Shown here: positions 5,543-11,901 of the stretch, piece after piece | How the letters are laid out: the number at the start of each line of letters is the position of its first letter | How positions within the stretch are numbered: the first letter of the stretch is position 1 | Assembly (NCBI GenBank): GCA_964618975.1 | Contig: CAZUDI010000076.1 | Location: forward strand, 1 to 13,873 | Length of the DNA stretch: 13,873 nucleotides | Direction: 5' to 3' | Origin: CAZUDI01 sp964618975 | GTDB lineage: Bacteria > Desulfobacterota > Desulfomonilia > UBA1062 | The notes under the pieces: model-generated | The model's database searches: none | Told to the model about the DNA's origin: nothing | Seen by the model: only the letters and a program-made list of their open reading frames with translations | Position numbers and translations under genes: made by a program

Positions 5543-7927
5543 TCAGGGCTGCTCGAGCACCTCCCTGAGCTTGTGCGAGAGGGCCTCGAGGCTGAAGGGC
5601 TTCTGGATGAAGCCGCTGCAGCCGCGGTTCAGGATGTCGGAGGCCTGGCTGTCCAGGCTGTAGCCGCTGCACAGGAGCACCTTGATCTTCGGGTCGCACT
5701 CCTTGAGTCGGTCGAAGGCCTCCCCGCCGCTCATGCGGGGCATGATCATGTCCAGGATCACCAGGTTGATCGTGCCCCCCATCGATCGATAGAGCTCGAC
5801 GGCCTGCTCGCCGCCGGCGGCGGTCAGGACCGTGAAGCCCAGGGCCTCGAGCATATCGCGCCCCACGTCCCGGATCATCTCCTCGTCGTCCACCAGCAGG
5901 ATGGTCTCCGAGCCCGGGAACACCTTTTCCCGGACGGGTTTTTCCGGCGAGAGTGACTTGTGGCTTGCGGGCAGGAGGATGGTGAAGCTGCTGCCCTGTC
6001 CCTTAACGCTGGTGACGTGGATCAGTCCGCCGTGGTTCTTGATGATGCCGTAGGCGCTCGCCAGGCCGAGCCCGCTGCCCCGGCCCCGCTCCTTGGTGGT
6101 GAAGAAGGGGTCGAAGATCTTCTGCCGGGTCTGGCTGTCCATGCCGATGCCGGTATCGCTCACGGTGACGGCCACGTAGTCCCCGGGGAGGGCGCTGTAG
6201 GGCGGGGCCGTCTCTTCCGTCAGGGTGAGGTTGGCGGTCGCGAGCCGCAGCTCGCCGCCCGAGGGCATGGCCTGCCAGGCGTTCACGTACATGTTCAGCA
6301 GCACCTGCTCGATCTGGCCCCGGTCCACCTCGACGGTCCAGAGGCCGTCTTCTGGCTCCAGGCGGATCTCGATCTCCTTGTGCGTGCGGCCGAACATCTC
6401 GGCGCTGCGTCTGAGGATCAGGTTCATGTCGCTGGGGCGGGCCTCGTATTTACCGGCGCGGGCGAAGCCCAGTAGTTGCCGGGTGAGGTTGGCGCCCAGT
6501 TGCACGTACTGTTCGATGCTCTGGAGGCGCCGGAAATGCTCATCCCCGGGATTGGAGGCGGCCAGCAGCAGTGAGACATGGCCCTGGATGCCCATGAGCA
6601 GGTTGTTGAAGTCGTGGGCGGTGCCGCCGGCGAGCGTGCCGATGGCCTCGAGCTTCTGGGCCTGCCGGAGTTGCTGCTCGAGGCGCTGGGTGACGGTGAT
6701 GTCCCGCACCACGCCCTGCAGGGCCGGCGTTTCCTGGTAGACCACCGCCGTGGCGTTGAAGTCGATGCTCAGCGGCGTGCCGTCGAGGCGCTGCGCCCTG
6801 CAGCTGGCCGAGCCCCCCGGGGGCAGGGCCTTAGCCCCGGATCCCGCTACCTGAGGGCGCAGCCGTTCGAACTCCTCGGGGGGGATCAGGTCCCTGACCG
6901 AGAGCGTCTCTGCCGGCTGGCCGTTGAGTCCGAACATCTCCCGGAAGCAGGCGTTGACATACAGCAGCCTGCCGGTGGCCCTCTCGCAGATGAACACCCC
7001 CCAGACGGCGTTCTCGATCAGGGAGCGGTAGCGCTCTTCGCTCTGGCGCAGGGCCTTCTCGGCCCGGCGGCGGTCGGTGACGTCGCGCGCCACCCCGCGG
7101 AAGCCCACCGGGGTGCCGCTCCGGTCGTTAAGCAGTGTGGCCGAGACCTCGAGCACCCGCACACCGCCGTCGCGATGGAAGACCTCGTAGTCCATGAAGG
7201 TGGTGGGTTTGCCGCTGAAGTACATGTCTTTGAAGATCTGGTAGATGCGCCGGGCCGTCGTAGGCGAGGTGTAGTCGCGGTTGTTCAGGCCCAGGAGCTC
7301 CTCGGGGGGGTAGCCTATTATGCGGCAGAGGCAGTCGTTGAAGAAGGTGATATTGCCCTGGAGGTCGCTTTCGAAGTAGCCTTCCTCGATGCTGTCCAGC
7401 AGGGTCTGGAAGCGCTCTTCGCGCTCCTTGCGCTCCTCTTCGGCCCGGCGGCGGTCGGTGATGTCGCTGGCCACCCCCAGGATCCCCACCGCCCGGCCCT
7501 GTTCGTCGCGCAGAAAGCGTGTGCGCGTCTCGGTCCATGCGGTGGAGCCGTCCCGACAGTACTGTTCCAGCTCGAGCACGGTCACCTCGAGGGGGTCGTC
7601 CTGTTGCCCGGTCCTTTCCCGTTCCAGCTCCCGTGCCAGGACCTCCATGACCTGCGTGTGGGAGGCGGGCGACAGGGAGGCGCTCAGGGGCAGGCGCCCG
7701 ATCTCCTCGGGGCTGTAGCCCCGCAGGGTTTCGATGGAGGGGCTGATGTAGGTCAGGCGCAGATCCATATCCATGGTCCAGATCACGTTCTGGACGTTGT
7801 CCGCCAGCAGGTGGTAGAGCTGTGCGGCCTGCTTGAGATCCGCGCCCTCCTGCCGGGCGTGTGCGAGCTGGGCCGTCAGGTCCGTGACCCTCTGTTCCAG
7901 CTCGGCATAGGTCGGTCTGGCTCCCAT
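5543..7927 (-). CDS. soluble hybrid histidine kinase, PAS-PAS-PAS-HisKA-HATPase-REC
   Basis: A 794-aa sensor kinase with no membrane segment or signal peptide, so it should sense a cytosolic cue. Order: short coiled coil (about 5-35), PAS1 (about 36-157), PAS2 (about 172-286), PAS3 (about 298-412), HisKA with H-box GGTAHDFNN (phospho-His H438), HATPase with N-box NMYVNAWQAM (N545, N549), G1 DTGIGM (591-596), F-box FDPFFTTK (605-612) and G2 GRGSGLGL (615-622), then a receiver (about 675-792) with acidic D680/D681, phospho-acceptor D726, S754 and K776. The receiver is fused to no output domain, so phosphate must pass to an unlinked phosphotransfer protein or regulator, or the receiver may act as a brake on the kinase. 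The linkers after PAS1 and PAS2 share the motif TDRRRAE and an identical DNA stretch (7059-7080 and 7440-7461), consistent with PAS duplication. The ATG has GGGGGAGA upstream. Confidence 0.93.
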   Translation of the reverse strand: MGARPTYAELEQRVTDLTAQLAHARQEGADLKQAAQLYHLLADNVQNVIWTMDMDLRLTYISPSIETLRGYSPEEIGRLPLSASLSPASHTQVMEVLARELERERTGQQDDPLEVTVLELEQYCRDGSTAWTETRTRFLRDEQGRAVGILGVASDITDRRRAEEERKEREERFQTLLDSIEEGYFESDLQGNITFFNDCLCRIIGYPPEELLGLNNRDYTSPTTARRIYQIFKDMYFSGKPTTFMDYEVFHRDGGVRVLEVSATLLNDRSGTPVGFRGVARDVTDRRRAEKALRQSEERYRSLIENAVWGVFICERATGRLLYVNACFREMFGLNGQPAETLSVRDLIPPEEFERLRPQVAGSGAKALPPGGSASCRAQRLDGTPLSIDFNATAVVYQETPALQGVVRDITVTQRLEQQLRQAQKLEAIGTLAGGTAHDFNNLLMGIQGHVSLLLAASNPGDEHFRRLQSIEQYVQLGANLTRQLLGFARAGKYEARPSDMNLILRRSAEMFGRTHKEIEIRLEPEDGLWTVEVDRGQIEQVLLNMYVNAWQAMPSGGELRLATANLTLTEETAPPYSALPGDYVAVTVSDTGIGMDSQTRQKIFDPFFTTKERGRGSGLGLASAYGIIKNHGGLIHVTSVKGQGSSFTILLPASHKSLSPEKPVREKVFPGSETILLVDDEEMIRDVGRDMLEALGFTVLTAAGGEQAVELYRSMGGTINLVILDMIMPRMSGGEAFDRLKECDPKIKVLLCSGYSLDSQASDILNRGCSGFIQKPFSLEALSHKLREVLEQP

Positions 7928-8012
7928 CGTGAGTCTCCCCCGATTGAATGACAGTCAAGACGGCCGACATGTTGCGCACGCGGCCGTGTGTCCCGCCGCC
8001 AGGGAGCGGTCT

Positions 8013-8028
8013 GCGCCACCTGTGGCGC
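8013..8028. repeat. inverted repeat GCGCCAC-CT-GTGGCGC
   Basis: A 7-bp perfect inverted repeat with a 2-nt centre lies in the 252-bp gap between darP and the histidine kinase gene. It falls within the probable 5' leader of the kinase. It may be a protein-binding site or chance in GC-rich DNA. Confidence 0.3.
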
Positions 8029-8075
8029 GTCCCGCGGCTCCGTCTGATTCAGGTATGATATAAGAAATCGCTCTG

Positions 8076-8092
8076 ATATTCCAGTGGAATAT
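8076..8092. promoter_or_regulatory. perfect 17-bp palindrome, candidate operator upstream of the kinase
   Basis: ATATTCCAGTGGAATAT is ATATTCCA, one central base, then its exact reverse complement. It is AT-rich within otherwise GC-rich sequence. On the minus strand its right half supplies a poor -35 (TGGAAT) 17 bp before a fair -10 (TATCAT, 8062-8057), so a dimeric regulator bound here would block a possible kinase promoter. The promoter assignment is tentative; the palindrome itself is certain. Confidence 0.5.
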
Positions 8093-8118
8093 ACCCTTGC
8101 TCGGGCTGCGGCGCTCAA

Positions 8119-8148
8119 ATCCCCGGCGGTGTATCCGTGGCCGGGGAT
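8119..8148 (-). terminator. hairpin downstream of darP
   Basis: ATCCCCGGC (8119-8127) and GCCGGGGAT (8140-8148) form a perfect 9-bp GC-rich stem with a 12-nt loop, about 30 bp beyond the darP stop. On the minus strand it is followed only by TTGAGC, not a full T-tract, so terminator strength is uncertain. It would separate the radical SAM/darP unit from the kinase unit. Confidence 0.45.
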
Positions 8149-8179
8149 CACCTGCGGCGCGGGATCCTGACAGGGAGGC

Positions 8180-8683
8180 TCAGGTTTCCGGCGTCCCGTC
8201 CGCGGATTGGGCGAGTTCCCGCAGGTGGCGGAAGAGGGCGCGCGCGGCGCGGCCGGTCTTCTGACGCGCGTGCTCGCTGCGAGCCGCGCGCACGAGGGCG
8301 CGCAGGTGCTGACGCTCGGCTGAGGGGAAGCGCGTGCACAACTCCTCGATCAGGGCGTCGTCGCCCGCGATGAGGGTGTCGCGCCAGGCCTCTATGCGCT
8401 GGAACCGCAGGGCATCCTCGCGGCTGCCCTCGTCCAGGTCGTTGAGCACACGCACGATGGGTTCGATGTCCACCTCGCGCAGCAGGGCGCCGATACGACG
8501 CACCTGGCGGCGTTTTGCGCCATGGGTGGTGATGGAGCGGGCGAAGGCGACCTCCTGCCGGAGGGCGTCGCTCAAGGGGATCCGGGCGAGGTGACTCTTG
8601 GGGAGTTCCACGATACGCTTGCCGATGTCCTGCAGGGCGAGCATCTCCCTTTTTACCTGTGTCTTGCTCTTTTTTTCGTCCAT
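8180..8683 (-). CDS. darP: DarP (YjgA/DUF615) ribosome biogenesis factor
   Basis: A 167-aa highly charged, helical cytosolic protein. The family start KSKTQVKREMLALQDIGKRIVELPKSHLARIPL (5-37) is followed by the conserved SITTHGAKRRQVRRIGALLR (50-69), IEAWRDTLIAGDDALIEEL (96-114) and a basic C-terminal RALFRHLREL. DarP of E. coli associates with the large-subunit precursor and aids late 50S assembly. Length matches the family. The start at 8683 gives the normal DarP N-terminus but places the first 31 bp inside the end of the radical SAM gene in another frame; the next Met is too far in. Expression is therefore probably coupled to that gene. Confidence 0.92.
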   Translation of the reverse strand: MDEKKSKTQVKREMLALQDIGKRIVELPKSHLARIPLSDALRQEVAFARSITTHGAKRRQVRRIGALLREVDIEPIVRVLNDLDEGSREDALRFQRIEAWRDTLIAGDDALIEELCTRFPSAERQHLRALVRAARSEHARQKTGRAARALFRHLRELAQSADGTPET

Positions 8684-10374
8684 GGGTCTGCCTTTGTGGT
8701 GAGAATACGTTTCTGTTGTTCCCGGCCGGCCACCCGCCTCTCCACCGGGATCTCCCCGCCGGTGAAGGGGTTGCGACCGGTGTGGTACATGAGGGTCGAC
8801 CAGGTCGAGGGCGTGGGGGTGAAGATCTGGACCTGCCGGGGGGTGAGGCCCAGGTGGCGTGTGGTGAAGTCCCTCAGGGTCTGCATGTCGCTCTCTTCAC
8901 AGCCCGGGTGGGCGGCCATGAAATAGTAGGTCAGGTACTGATCCTTGCCCGCCTGCCGGCTGAGGCGCTCGAAGGCCTGTTTGAAGGCCAGAAGCGTGTT
9001 GATGTCCGGCTTGCCCATGAGGCGCAGCACCGCGGGTACGCTGTGCTCCGGGGCGAGCTTCAGCTGGCCCGAGACATGGTGTCGCACCACCTCGTCGAGG
9101 TAGGTCATCCCGTGCGCCGTATCGTGCAGCACGAGGTCGTGCCGGAGGCCCGAGGCCACGAAGGCCTTTTTCACCCCGGGCAGGCCTCGCAGGCGTTCGA
9201 GCAGTTCGGTCAGCGGGGCGTGATCGGCCACCAGGTTGGGGCAGACCTGCGGGTACAGGCAGCCTTGCTCATCGCAGGCGCCCTGGCGCTCCATCCGGGG
9301 GCAGTGCATCCCGTACATGTTGGCCGTGGGCCCGCCCACGTCCAGGATATAGCCCTTGAAGGCCCGGTGGCGCGTGAGGGTGGCCGCTTCCTCCAGGATC
9401 GAGGCCTGGCTGCGCGAGCGCACCCGGCGCCCCTCGTGCACGGCGATGGCGCAGAAGCTGCACCCGCCGAAGCAGCCGCGGTGGGTGGGCAGGGAGAAAC
9501 GGATGGTCTCCATGGCCCGCACCGCCCCTTCGCGGGCACAGAAGGGGTGCACCTCGCGCTCGAAGTCCAGGCCGTAGACGGCGTCCAGCTCCGGGGTCGT
9601 GAGGTAGGCCGCGGGAGGGTTCTGGATGACATAGCGCTCCCCGTGCCTCTGGCAGAGGCCCCGGGCGCTGAGCGGGTCGCTGTTGTGGGCGAAGGTGGCG
9701 AACATGACGGAGAAGGCCTGCGGGTCGCGGCTGACCTCCTCGAAGGATGGCAGCTCGAGGTAGCCCTCTACGGGGGCCTTTTCCAGGCGGCAGGTGCCGC
9801 GCACGTCACTCAGATCGTCGCCTGAGCGCAGGCGTTGGGCGAGCTCGAGCACGGTGCGCTCGCCCATGCCGTAGACCAGGATGTCGGCCTTGGCGTCCAG
9901 CAGTACCGAGCGCCGCACGCGCTGCGAGGGAAAATCGAAGTGCGCCAGCCTCCTCAGGCTGGCCTCCAGCCCGCCGAGCACCACGGGACGCGTGGGGCGG
10001 AAGGCGCGGCGGATCAGGTTGGTGTAGGCGATGGTGGCCCGGTCGGGGCGGCGACCGCCCTGCCCGCCGGGGGTGTAGTCGTCCTGCCGGCGCGGCTTGC
10101 CGCTGGGGGTATAGTTGGCCACCAGGGAGTCGATGCAGCCCGCGCTCACACCCCAGAAGAGCCTGGGCTCTCCCAGGCGGGTGATGTCCCGAGTCGAGTC
10201 GAGCGCTGGCTGGGCGATGATTCCCACGCGGTAGCCTGCGTCGGTGAGCACCTTGCCGATGAGGGCCACCCCCACCAGGGGGCTGTCGAGGTAGGCGTCT
10301 CCGGTTACCAGGATGACATCCAGCCCGTCCCAGCCGAGTTCGGCGAGTTCCCGGGGTGTGGTGGGCAGAAACAT
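8653..10374 (-). CDS. ygiQ: YgiQ-family (UPF0313) radical SAM protein
   Basis: A 573-aa protein. Its N-terminal half (1-280) resembles a B12-binding-like fold: DVILVTGDAYLDSPLVG (19-35), GVSAGCIDSLVANYT (75-89) and VVLGGLEASLRRLAHFDF (131-148). The radical SAM cluster motif C301-x3-C305-x2-C308 lies in RGCFGGCSFCAI, followed by VGGPTANMYGMHC (346-358) and further cysteines C367, C372 and C378 in CDEQGCLYPQVC, which are typical of the family and could bind a second cluster. The C-terminus has IFTPTPSTWSTLMYHTGRNP. The reaction of YgiQ proteins is not known. This copy lacks the long C-terminal extension of the E. coli protein. The ATG at 10374 follows a purine-rich AAGGCAAGGG. The 3' end overlaps darP by 31 bp. 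Confidence 0.92.
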   Translation of the reverse strand: MFLPTTPRELAELGWDGLDVILVTGDAYLDSPLVGVALIGKVLTDAGYRVGIIAQPALDSTRDITRLGEPRLFWGVSAGCIDSLVANYTPSGKPRRQDDYTPGGQGGRRPDRATIAYTNLIRRAFRPTRPVVLGGLEASLRRLAHFDFPSQRVRRSVLLDAKADILVYGMGERTVLELAQRLRSGDDLSDVRGTCRLEKAPVEGYLELPSFEEVSRDPQAFSVMFATFAHNSDPLSARGLCQRHGERYVIQNPPAAYLTTPELDAVYGLDFEREVHPFCAREGAVRAMETIRFSLPTHRGCFGGCSFCAIAVHEGRRVRSRSQASILEEAATLTRHRAFKGYILDVGGPTANMYGMHCPRMERQGACDEQGCLYPQVCPNLVADHAPLTELLERLRGLPGVKKAFVASGLRHDLVLHDTAHGMTYLDEVVRHHVSGQLKLAPEHSVPAVLRLMGKPDINTLLAFKQAFERLSRQAGKDQYLTYYFMAAHPGCEESDMQTLRDFTTRHLGLTPRQVQIFTPTPSTWSTLMYHTGRNPFTGGEIPVERRVAGREQQKRILTTKADPWTKKRARHR

Positions 10375-10524
10375 GTGTTTTTCCCTTGCCTTTCATGGTC
10401 AATATTTACGCCGCAGGTGGTTTCATGGGGGGCGGGGGCTGCCCCGAGGTTCATATAACCCCTGATCCAATGCGGCGGGTGACCTTTGACCGCTGATCAG
10501 TATTGTGTAAAGCCACCTGGGAAT

Positions 10525-10710
10525 TCAATAAAAAAGCAGAACCAACGTTCCATGGACAAGTGCAGAGCCAAGGGTAATGATTGCCAGCCGTCTGTGCCAG
10601 GGAAACAGGCGTCTGCGATTTTTGGGCATGAGCCTTCCCAGGACAAGGGTTGCGAGCAGACACACCAGGGTTGTGATCCCTAAAGCCACGATGAGTAGGT
10701 GCAGATTCAT
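10525..10710 (-). CDS. small two-helix membrane protein, possible haem-binding helix
   Basis: A 61-aa protein with two hydrophobic segments: residues 3-26 (LHLLIVALGITTLVCLLATLVLG) and 42-60, joined by a basic loop MPKNRRRLFPWHRR (28-41) that should face the cytoplasm. The second segment, HRRLAIITLGSALVHG, carries H39 and H53 fourteen residues apart, the spacing used by cytochrome-b and ferric-reductase-type helices to hold haems. Alone it is too small for a reductase, so it may be a cytochrome fragment, a subunit, or a structural relative. Start choice: ATG 10710 gives a clean membrane N-terminus and overlaps a small upstream ORF as ATGA; a GTG at 10746 is the longer alternative. Base composition is lower in GC here than in neighbouring genes (24 of 60 bases in 10501-10560 by my count). 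Confidence 0.6.
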   Translation of the reverse strand: MNLHLLIVALGITTLVCLLATLVLGRLMPKNRRRLFPWHRRLAIITLGSALVHGTLVLLFY

Positions 10711-10805
10711 GCCGGATCCAAGGCCCTGCTCAGGGGCAGGTGCCACTGTGGTGACAGGGGCGCGGCAAAGGATGGGTTTCCAGAAACAGAAGGGTTTTTC
10801 TGCAT
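10707..10805 (-). CDS. possible 32-aa small ORF coupled to the membrane protein
   Basis: ATG at 10805 is preceded by GGAGGT about ten bases upstream. The frame encodes 32 residues beginning MQKNPSVSGNPSF and ending LSRALDPA, with a TGA that overlaps the next gene's ATG (ATGA at 10710-10707). The peptide is rich in Pro and Ser, has no hydrophobic segment and resembles nothing I know. It could be a leader peptide giving translational coupling, since the membrane-protein gene has only a weak ribosome site of its own, or it could be chance. Confidence 0.3.
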   Translation of the reverse strand: MQKNPSVSGNPSFAAPLSPQWHLPLSRALDPA

Positions 10806-10857
10806 GGTCGACAATACCTCCAGGTAACCCCTAAAGCATAAGGCAAGGCTTGTCTAT

Positions 10858-10867
10858 AACGATCGTT
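10858..10867. promoter_or_regulatory. 10-bp palindrome AACGATCGTT upstream of the small membrane gene
   Basis: AACGATCGTT is self-complementary and lies about 50 bp upstream of the 32-aa ORF. On the minus strand it runs into TTATAGA, which could serve as a -10, but no convincing -35 is found. The rest of the gap from the reductase stop to here holds only a short CCCTT-TAG-AAGGG stem at 10940-10952, overlapping that stop. Confidence 0.2.
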
Positions 10868-10942
10868 CGTTGCGGGCTGTCACCGGGATATTCACCCCAT
10901 GCCGGCGGATCTGCCAGGCGTGGACACATCCCCGCGCACCCT

Positions 10943-11275
10943 TTAGAAGGGACGCTTTTCTTTCGGGCGGCGCTCCGGCACGTAGGCGTGGGGGATGCGC
11001 CCCGCGTTCCAGGCCGGTGAGACGTAGAGGTTGCAGTAGCAGCTGCCGTATTCCTCCACGTCGTCTGCGCGGTAGACGCAGGGGCAGACGATGTCCCGGT
11101 CGCGCGCGTACTCGCCCGAGGCCAGCCGGCAGGGGCAGGACATGTAGCCGTAGCGCTGCTTGTTGAAGAGCAGCGCTGCGAGCAACTCCATGACGCGTTT
11201 CTTGTCGGCGTTGAAGTGGTAGCCCTTGGGCGCCTGTGCCTTTTCAAGCGTCTCATAGAGGGTGGTGGCGTCCAT
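10943..11275 (-). CDS. ferredoxin-thioredoxin reductase catalytic (beta) chain family protein
   Basis: A 110-aa cytosolic iron-sulfur protein. Six cysteines occur as C47-P-C49, C64-P-C66 and C79-Y-C81, the pattern of the catalytic chain that holds a 4Fe-4S cluster beside a redox-active disulfide and reduces thioredoxin-like partners with electrons from ferredoxin. In plant and cyanobacterial enzymes the third pair is CHC; here it is CYC, which I recall as common in non-photosynthetic bacterial members, and the spacings between pairs also differ. No variable (alpha) chain or ferredoxin gene lies nearby. The ATG at 11275 overlaps the upstream glutaredoxin-like stop (TGATG), so the two are translationally coupled and the glutaredoxin-like protein is the probable substrate. 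A GTG one codon earlier is an alternative start. Confidence 0.9.
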   Translation of the reverse strand: MDATTLYETLEKAQAPKGYHFNADKKRVMELLAALLFNKQRYGYMSCPCRLASGEYARDRDIVCPCVYRADDVEEYGSCYCNLYVSPAWNAGRIPHAYVPERRPKEKRPF

Positions 11276-11529
11276 CACAGTCCCAGGGCCTCTCTGATGG
11301 CGTCTTCCCTGAAGCCCACGATCACCCGCTTGCCGATGATGAGGGTGGGGAAGGTGCCGTCGGGGTTGAAACGCTGCAGGTCCTCCAGCGCTGCCTGGCG
11401 CGCCTCTTTTTCCAGGAGGTCCACGTCGGTGAACGTGTAGCCCACCCGGTTCTCCTCCAGCAGTTTCTTGGTGGCCTTGCAGTGGCTGCAGGTGCTCAAG
11501 CTGAAAAGCCTGACCGCTGAATCGTTCAT
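11275..11529 (-). CDS. glutaredoxin-like thiol-disulfide protein
   Basis: An 84-aa thioredoxin-fold protein. The redox site is C14-S-H-C17 in LFSLSTCSHCKATKKLL, followed by the helix, a TFTDVDLLE strand, the cis-proline loop TFPTLIIGKRVIVGF and a final helix EDAIREALGL, so the fold is complete. The ATG at 11529 is chosen for its AAGGAG; an in-frame ATG at 11556 would add a basic tail of nine residues and lacks a comparable site. It directly precedes the reductase beta chain with a 1-base overlap, indicating that it is reduced by that enzyme rather than by glutathione. The targets are unknown. Confidence 0.9.
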   Translation of the reverse strand: MNDSAVRLFSLSTCSHCKATKKLLEENRVGYTFTDVDLLEKEARQAALEDLQRFNPDGTFPTLIIGKRVIVGFREDAIREALGL

Positions 11530-11575
11530 CCTGCTTCTCCTTATCTTCTCTGCCATGCAGCCCGGCCCTTTAAGG

Positions 11576-11634
11576 CCCCGCCGCTTGCGGCGGCGAGAAG
11601 GGTCGAAGGCTTGCCCCGGGGTTCATACCCATGA
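11576..11634 (+). repeat. REP-like hairpin repeat, copy A
   Basis: A roughly 59-bp unit beginning CCCCGCCGCTTGCGGCGG. The stem CCGCCG (11578-11583) and CGGCGG (11588-11593) closes a CTTG loop. The tail GGCTTGCCCCGGGGTTCATA and CCCATGA is shared with copy B. About three quarters of positions agree between the two copies by eye. Confidence 0.65.
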
Positions 11635-11661
11635 ATGCGTGCCTGCAGTCGACAGGGCATA

Positions 11662-11677
11662 CCCCCTTTTTAGGGGG
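11662..11677. repeat. hairpin CCCCCT-TTTT-AGGGGG
   Basis: A perfect 6-bp stem with a TTTT loop, between the two REP-like copies. It lacks a trailing T-run on either strand. Confidence 0.4.
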
Positions 11678-11699
11678 CAGCTTTCAGGAATTCAAGCTG
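11678..11699 (+). repeat. small stem CAGCTT...AAGCTG
   Basis: CAGCTT (11678-11683) pairs with AAGCTG (11694-11699) across a 10-nt loop, directly after the previous hairpin. It is followed by ATTTTAAT, so on the plus strand it slightly resembles a terminator, though no plus-strand gene ends here. Confidence 0.3.
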
Positions 11700-11723
11700 A
11701 TTTTAATCGCTATGGGTCGAATT

Positions 11724-11783
11724 CCCCGCTGCTTGCAGCGGAAAGCGGGGGCAGAAGCTTGCCCTGGGGTGCATACCCATGAT
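11724..11783 (+). repeat. REP-like hairpin repeat, copy B
   Basis: The second copy lies 148 bp after copy A and begins CCCCGCTGCTTGCAGCGG. Its stem CCGCTG (11726-11731) / CAGCGG (11736-11741) closes the same CTTG loop, with one base pair changed on both sides relative to copy A (C-G to T-A). Copy B also has a second, competing pairing, CCCCGCT with AGCGGGG (11744-11750). The shared tail is CTTGCCCTGGGGTGCATACC followed by CATGA. Confidence 0.65.
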
Positions 11784-11901
11784 CCTAGTGGAAAGTTCCT
11801 CGGCTGTCCGGCGGCCCGTCCAAGCGCAGGCGGAAGGAATATCGCCTGAAGGCCATACACTTTTTGAGCGTTCCTGCCGATGAGGGCCTCAAGAGGACAC
11901 C

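Larger units (their letters stand above)
11530..11901. other. 372-bp divergent intergenic region with repeats
   Basis: The gap separates the glutaredoxin gene (minus) from the cyclic-nucleotide-domain gene (plus) and should hold both promoters, though I see no convincing -35/-10 pair for either. It is dominated by two diverged REP-like copies (11576-11634 and 11724-11783) with two small hairpins between them. GGGCCTTAAAGGGCC (minus strand, about 11564-11578) is a further near-palindrome beside the first copy. The final 118 bp show no repeat; an AGAGG ribosome site precedes the ATG at 11902. Confidence 0.6.

Noticed and set aside
4136..5956. Long plus-strand open frames opposite parA, the second Nudix gene and the kinase end (262 and 341 codons)
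   Set aside because: They lie antisense to genes with clear motifs, are rich in Gly, Val, Ala, Arg and His as expected of GC-rich shadows, and show no domain.
6578..7951. 457-codon plus-strand open frame opposite the PAS kinase
   Set aside because: Pure antisense shadow; composition dominated by Ala, Gly, Val and Leu with no motif, while the kinase strand has all catalytic boxes.
8659..9825. 388-codon plus-strand frame opposite the YgiQ-like gene
   Set aside because: Antisense to conserved radical SAM cysteines; no recognisable protein features.
10485..10500. Paired GGTCA half-sites (GGTGACCTTTGACC) as an operator
   Set aside because: Short, imperfect, and not positioned against any identifiable promoter.
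11576..11783. CRISPR array or insertion-sequence ends
   Set aside because: Only two diverged copies with irregular content between them, no transposase, and no uniform repeat-spacer structure.
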